Positions 62,177 through 64,000 of a stretch of DNA of 64,000 nucleotides are shown piece after piece. Every line of letters starts with the position of its first letter. The first letter of the stretch is position 1. Source of the DNA: Rossellomorea aquimaris (GTDB taxonomy: Bacteria > Bacillota > Bacilli > Bacillales > Bacillaceae_B). The notes below the pieces were generated by a model. That model saw only the letters and a program-made list of their open reading frames with translations, searched no databases and was not told the DNA's origin. Location of the stretch: positions 83,196 to 147,195 of the forward strand of contig NZ_JXZC01000008.1 of assembly GCF_000935355.1 (NCBI RefSeq), in the 5' to 3' direction. The translations under genes and the position numbers were made by a program.

Positions 62177-62413
62177 TTAATCTCCCGAATTGAAATGTTG
62201 GACTGTACGGAGCATGGTGTAGATTCCTGTTGCGAGCCCAAGGAGTAGTCCAATAATTAAGAAAAGTGGTGTGGTGTTCCATATTCCATCTAACCATCTC
62301 CCGCCGAAGATCCCTATTAAGATAGAACCAACAAGCTGGGAAAGAATAGCAGAATACAAGACCATCGATTGATACGGGCGTCGATCATTTTGACGCATTT
62401 TTTTCATCTCCAC
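62177..62413 (-). CDS. atpZ: AtpZ/AtpI family protein
   Basis: 78 residues, two membrane helices (about 18-40 and 50-68) with the Gly-rich IGIFGGRWLDG turn. AtpZ acts with AtpI in ATP synthase assembly in alkaliphilic Bacillus. It is the first gene of the operon, behind a good promoter. Confidence 0.85.
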   Translation of the reverse strand: MEMKKMRQNDRRPYQSMVLYSAILSQLVGSILIGIFGGRWLDGIWNTTPLFLIIGLLLGLATGIYTMLRTVQHFNSGD

Positions 62414-62517
62414 ACATGTGATTTAGTGGAAAATCATTAACACTGTACAAATGATGAAAAACCGTTTTCATACGGGCTAAACCCTTGTGAAAACCTTATC
62501 ATTTTATACCCTTTGTA

Positions 62518-62546
62518 AGCATACAATAGGGCTTTATCTATGTCAA
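62518..62546 (-). promoter_or_regulatory. Sigma-A promoter of the atp operon
   Basis: On the minus strand TTGACA (62546-62541), 17 bases, TATGCT (62523-62518), about 105 bases before atpZ. Confidence 0.8.
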
Positions 62547-62617
62547 TGCGTTCAAGTTAAAAAGTTCACAACCTATCCACGCGTTCCCAAATTGTTCACA
62601 TTTTCAACACATTTACA

Positions 62618-62913
62618 GAAAAGCGGAGGCGGGTTGGTCAGAGGCGACAAGCATAAGATGAATTGACCGGAAAGGCGCTCTTTGCCTTTTTGGTCAATTT
62701 AGCTTATGACCTCGAGCCTCTACCCGCCGCAGCTGGACATGTCGAAAAGCGGAGGGGGCTCGCCCTGGGGCGACAAGCATAAGACGAGTCGGCCGGAAAG
62801 GCGTTTTTTGCCTTTTTGGTCGGCTTGACTTATGACCTCGAGCCCCAAGCCCCCGGAGCTGGACATATCGAAAAGCGGAGGCGGGTTGGTCAGGCCCGAC
62901 AAGCATTTGTCGA
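62618..62913. repeat. Tandem 126-bp intergenic repeat, two full and one partial copy
   Basis: Copies start at 62618, 62744 and 62870, each with GAAAAGCGGAGG. Full copies run through CGACAAGCATAAGA, a hairpin (GGAAAGGCG...TTTGCC; GACC/GGTC arms), CTTATGACCTCGAGCC and GAGCTGGACAT. Each copy is a large imperfect inverted repeat. The base differences between copies are often compensated on the other arm (TGAATTGACC with GGTCAATTTA versus CGAGTCGGCC with GGTCGGCTTG), showing that the RNA or DNA fold is conserved. Open frames across it are not genes. The gap 62414-63144 contains no gene. Confidence 0.85.
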
Positions 62914-63089
62914 CTAAAAAACCCAACAAACGTACCCCTTTCACCGCCAGTTGTTCCCTTTATTAACAAAAGCATAGATTCTATCTTCACATGCCCCTCC
63001 ATTATATAGAAGATTCTATTTATGAGTAACCCTTGAATTTAATGTAAATACTTCCAACTAAATTACAATGGGTTTTTTGGGTTATATAA

Positions 63090-63133
63090 ATAAGAAAGCC
63101 GGATTATCACGTGTCGATAATCCGGCTTTCTTA
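63090..63133. terminator. Terminator of upp
   Basis: TAAGAAAGCCGGATTATC and GATAATCCGGCTTTCTTA arms; strong on both strands. Confidence 0.92.
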
Positions 63134-63144
63134 TTTGCTTCAAA

Positions 63145-63774
63145 TTATTTCGTACCGTATAAGCGATCTCCCGCGTCCCCTAAACCAGGAACGATGTATC
63201 CTTTTTCATTCAGCTTCTCATCAAGAGCCGCGATGAAGATATCAACGTCAGGATGCGCTTCCTTGATTGCGTCTACCCCTTCAGGACAGGCAACAAGGCA
63301 CATGAACTTGATACTAACCGCACCGCGTTTTTTTAATGAGTTGATAGCTTCAACAGCAGATCCGCCTGTTGCAAGCATCGGATCGACCAAGATGAAGTCT
63401 CGCTCTTCCACATCACTTGGAAGCTTTACGTAATATTCAATCGGTTTAAGAGTCTCCGGATCACGATATAAACCAACGTGGCCAACTTTTGCAGCCGGGA
63501 TCAGTTTAAGAATTCCATCTACCATGCCAAGGCCGGCACGCAGAATTGGAACAATTCCTAATTTTTTACCTGCAAGTGTTTTAGCCTTTGCATTGCTTAC
63601 CGGTGTTTCTACATCAATATCCTCTAATGGTAAATCGCGGGTGATTTCAAACGCCATTAGTGTTGCCACTTCATCAACAAGCTCACGAAATTCCTTCGTA
63701 CCTGTTTGTTTATCACGTATAAACGTTAATTTGTGTTGGATTAACGGATGATCAAATACATATACTTTGCCCAT
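63145..63774 (-). CDS. upp: Uracil phosphoribosyltransferase
   Basis: Salvage of uracil to UMP with PRPP. 209 residues with the PRPP loop [10 protein letters not shown] and uracil-binding [17 protein letters not shown] at the C-terminus. ATG 63774 follows AAAGGAG and gives [10 protein letters not shown] as in the family; the open frame adds 16 residues. Located upstream of atp as in B. subtilis. Confidence 0.96.
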   Translation of the reverse strand: MGKVYVFDHPLIQHKLTFIRDKQTGTKEFRELVDEVATLMAFEITRDLPLEDIDVETPVSNAKAKTLAGKKLGIVPILRAGLGMVDGILKLIPAAKVGHVGLYRDPETLKPIEYYVKLPSDVEERDFILVDPMLATGGSAVEAINSLKKRGAVSIKFMCLVACPEGVDAIKEAHPDVDIFIAALDEKLNEKGYIVPGLGDAGDRLYGTK

Positions 63775-64000
63775 TCGACTCTCTCCTTTATGTTCGATTT
63801 TATGTAAAAATAGTTTGTCCACTTCATTTACACCTCAGACTATTGTACATAAAAGACAATTTAAGAGCAACAAGAGATGGGAAGTGTAATGGAATCGTTA
63901 GAAATCATCCGGGGTGCATGTAAGCTGGTGTGAATGCCGGTGGTTTTTGGTTAATTATGTTAATCGGCTGGATTATTGAGTCAAGTCCTTAATATTGTGT
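63775..64000. other. upp upstream region; no gene identified
   Basis: The 226 bases to the window edge contain no open frame with a ribosome-binding site and no recognised regulatory element. Confidence 0.4.

Noticed and set aside
62694..63002. Minus-strand open frames across the 126-bp repeats
   Set aside because: They consist of repeat sequence and follow the repeat boundaries, without start signals.

Overview
The window looks like a chromosomal segment of a spore-forming Bacillaceae bacterium (Bacillus sensu lato). The evidence is the gene content and order: spoIIID-mbl-flhO-flhP-fabZ, ssbB/ywpF, spoIIQ, spoIID-murA-ywmB-ywzB-atp operon-upp, SinR/SinI and a ywqCDE-type tyrosine kinase cluster, all close to the Bacillus subtilis 3.7-3.8 Mb region. 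Species is not determinable here. No rRNA, tRNA, CRISPR array or complete insertion sequence was seen.

Layout. 1-4.3 kb (minus): polysaccharide genes, in transcription order polymerisation modulator, tyrosine kinase, PHP phosphatase, galU, sugar transferase and the first codons of a TagD-like cytidylyltransferase. 4.5-9.6 kb: cell-surface proteins (SGNH-like, LysM-NlpC/P60, CWB2-CAP, LCP/TagU). 9.6-11.7 kb: a TPR regulator of the PlcR/RRNPP type divergent from a small secreted protein carrying four copies of ELPPVY, a candidate multi-copy peptide signalling system. 12.4-15 kb: ECF sigma factor, membrane partner and a decayed hutG fragment. 15-21.3 kb: hutP-hutH-hutU-hutI-hutG operon with a HutP-type attenuator. 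21.6-28.3 kb: accessory genes including a RAYT (REP-associated Y1 transposase), small proteins, yknW/yknX-like genes (yknX frameshifted) and an alkaline phosphatase. 28.9-33.3 kb: SWIM-SNF2 pair. 33.9-38.5 kb: ssbB, ywpF, convergent sinR and sinI, a second SinR, an LPXTG protein and a class D sortase. 38.7-43.4 kb: fabZ, flhP, flhO, mbl, spoIIID. 43.8-48.6 kb: DUF4212/SSS symporter with a cNMP-CBS-DUF294 protein and a DEDDh exonuclease. 48.9-63.8 kb: spoIIQ, vanZ-like, spoIID, murA, ywmB, ywzB, the full ATP synthase operon and upp.

Two sequence-level phenomena stand out. First, the core GGTCCGTCCC (usually AGGTCCGTCCCTC) occurs 27 times by eye on the two strands between 11.8 and 45.7 kb. Five pairs are inverted, three of them with nearly identical 68-69 bp spacing, and ten copies lie inside genes in several reading frames. 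A RAYT gene sits among them, flanked by copies. This looks like a REP/REPIN-RAYT system in a Firmicute. Second, seven intergenic stretches are arrays of a short conserved word repeated every 20-21 bp (two DNA turns) or exactly every 25 bp with unrelated sequence between. The same word appears in opposite orientation at two arrays 24 kb apart.

Coordinates were counted by hand. Start codons were moved from the longest open frame where a Shine-Dalgarno sequence or family alignment supports it; such changes are stated in the entries.
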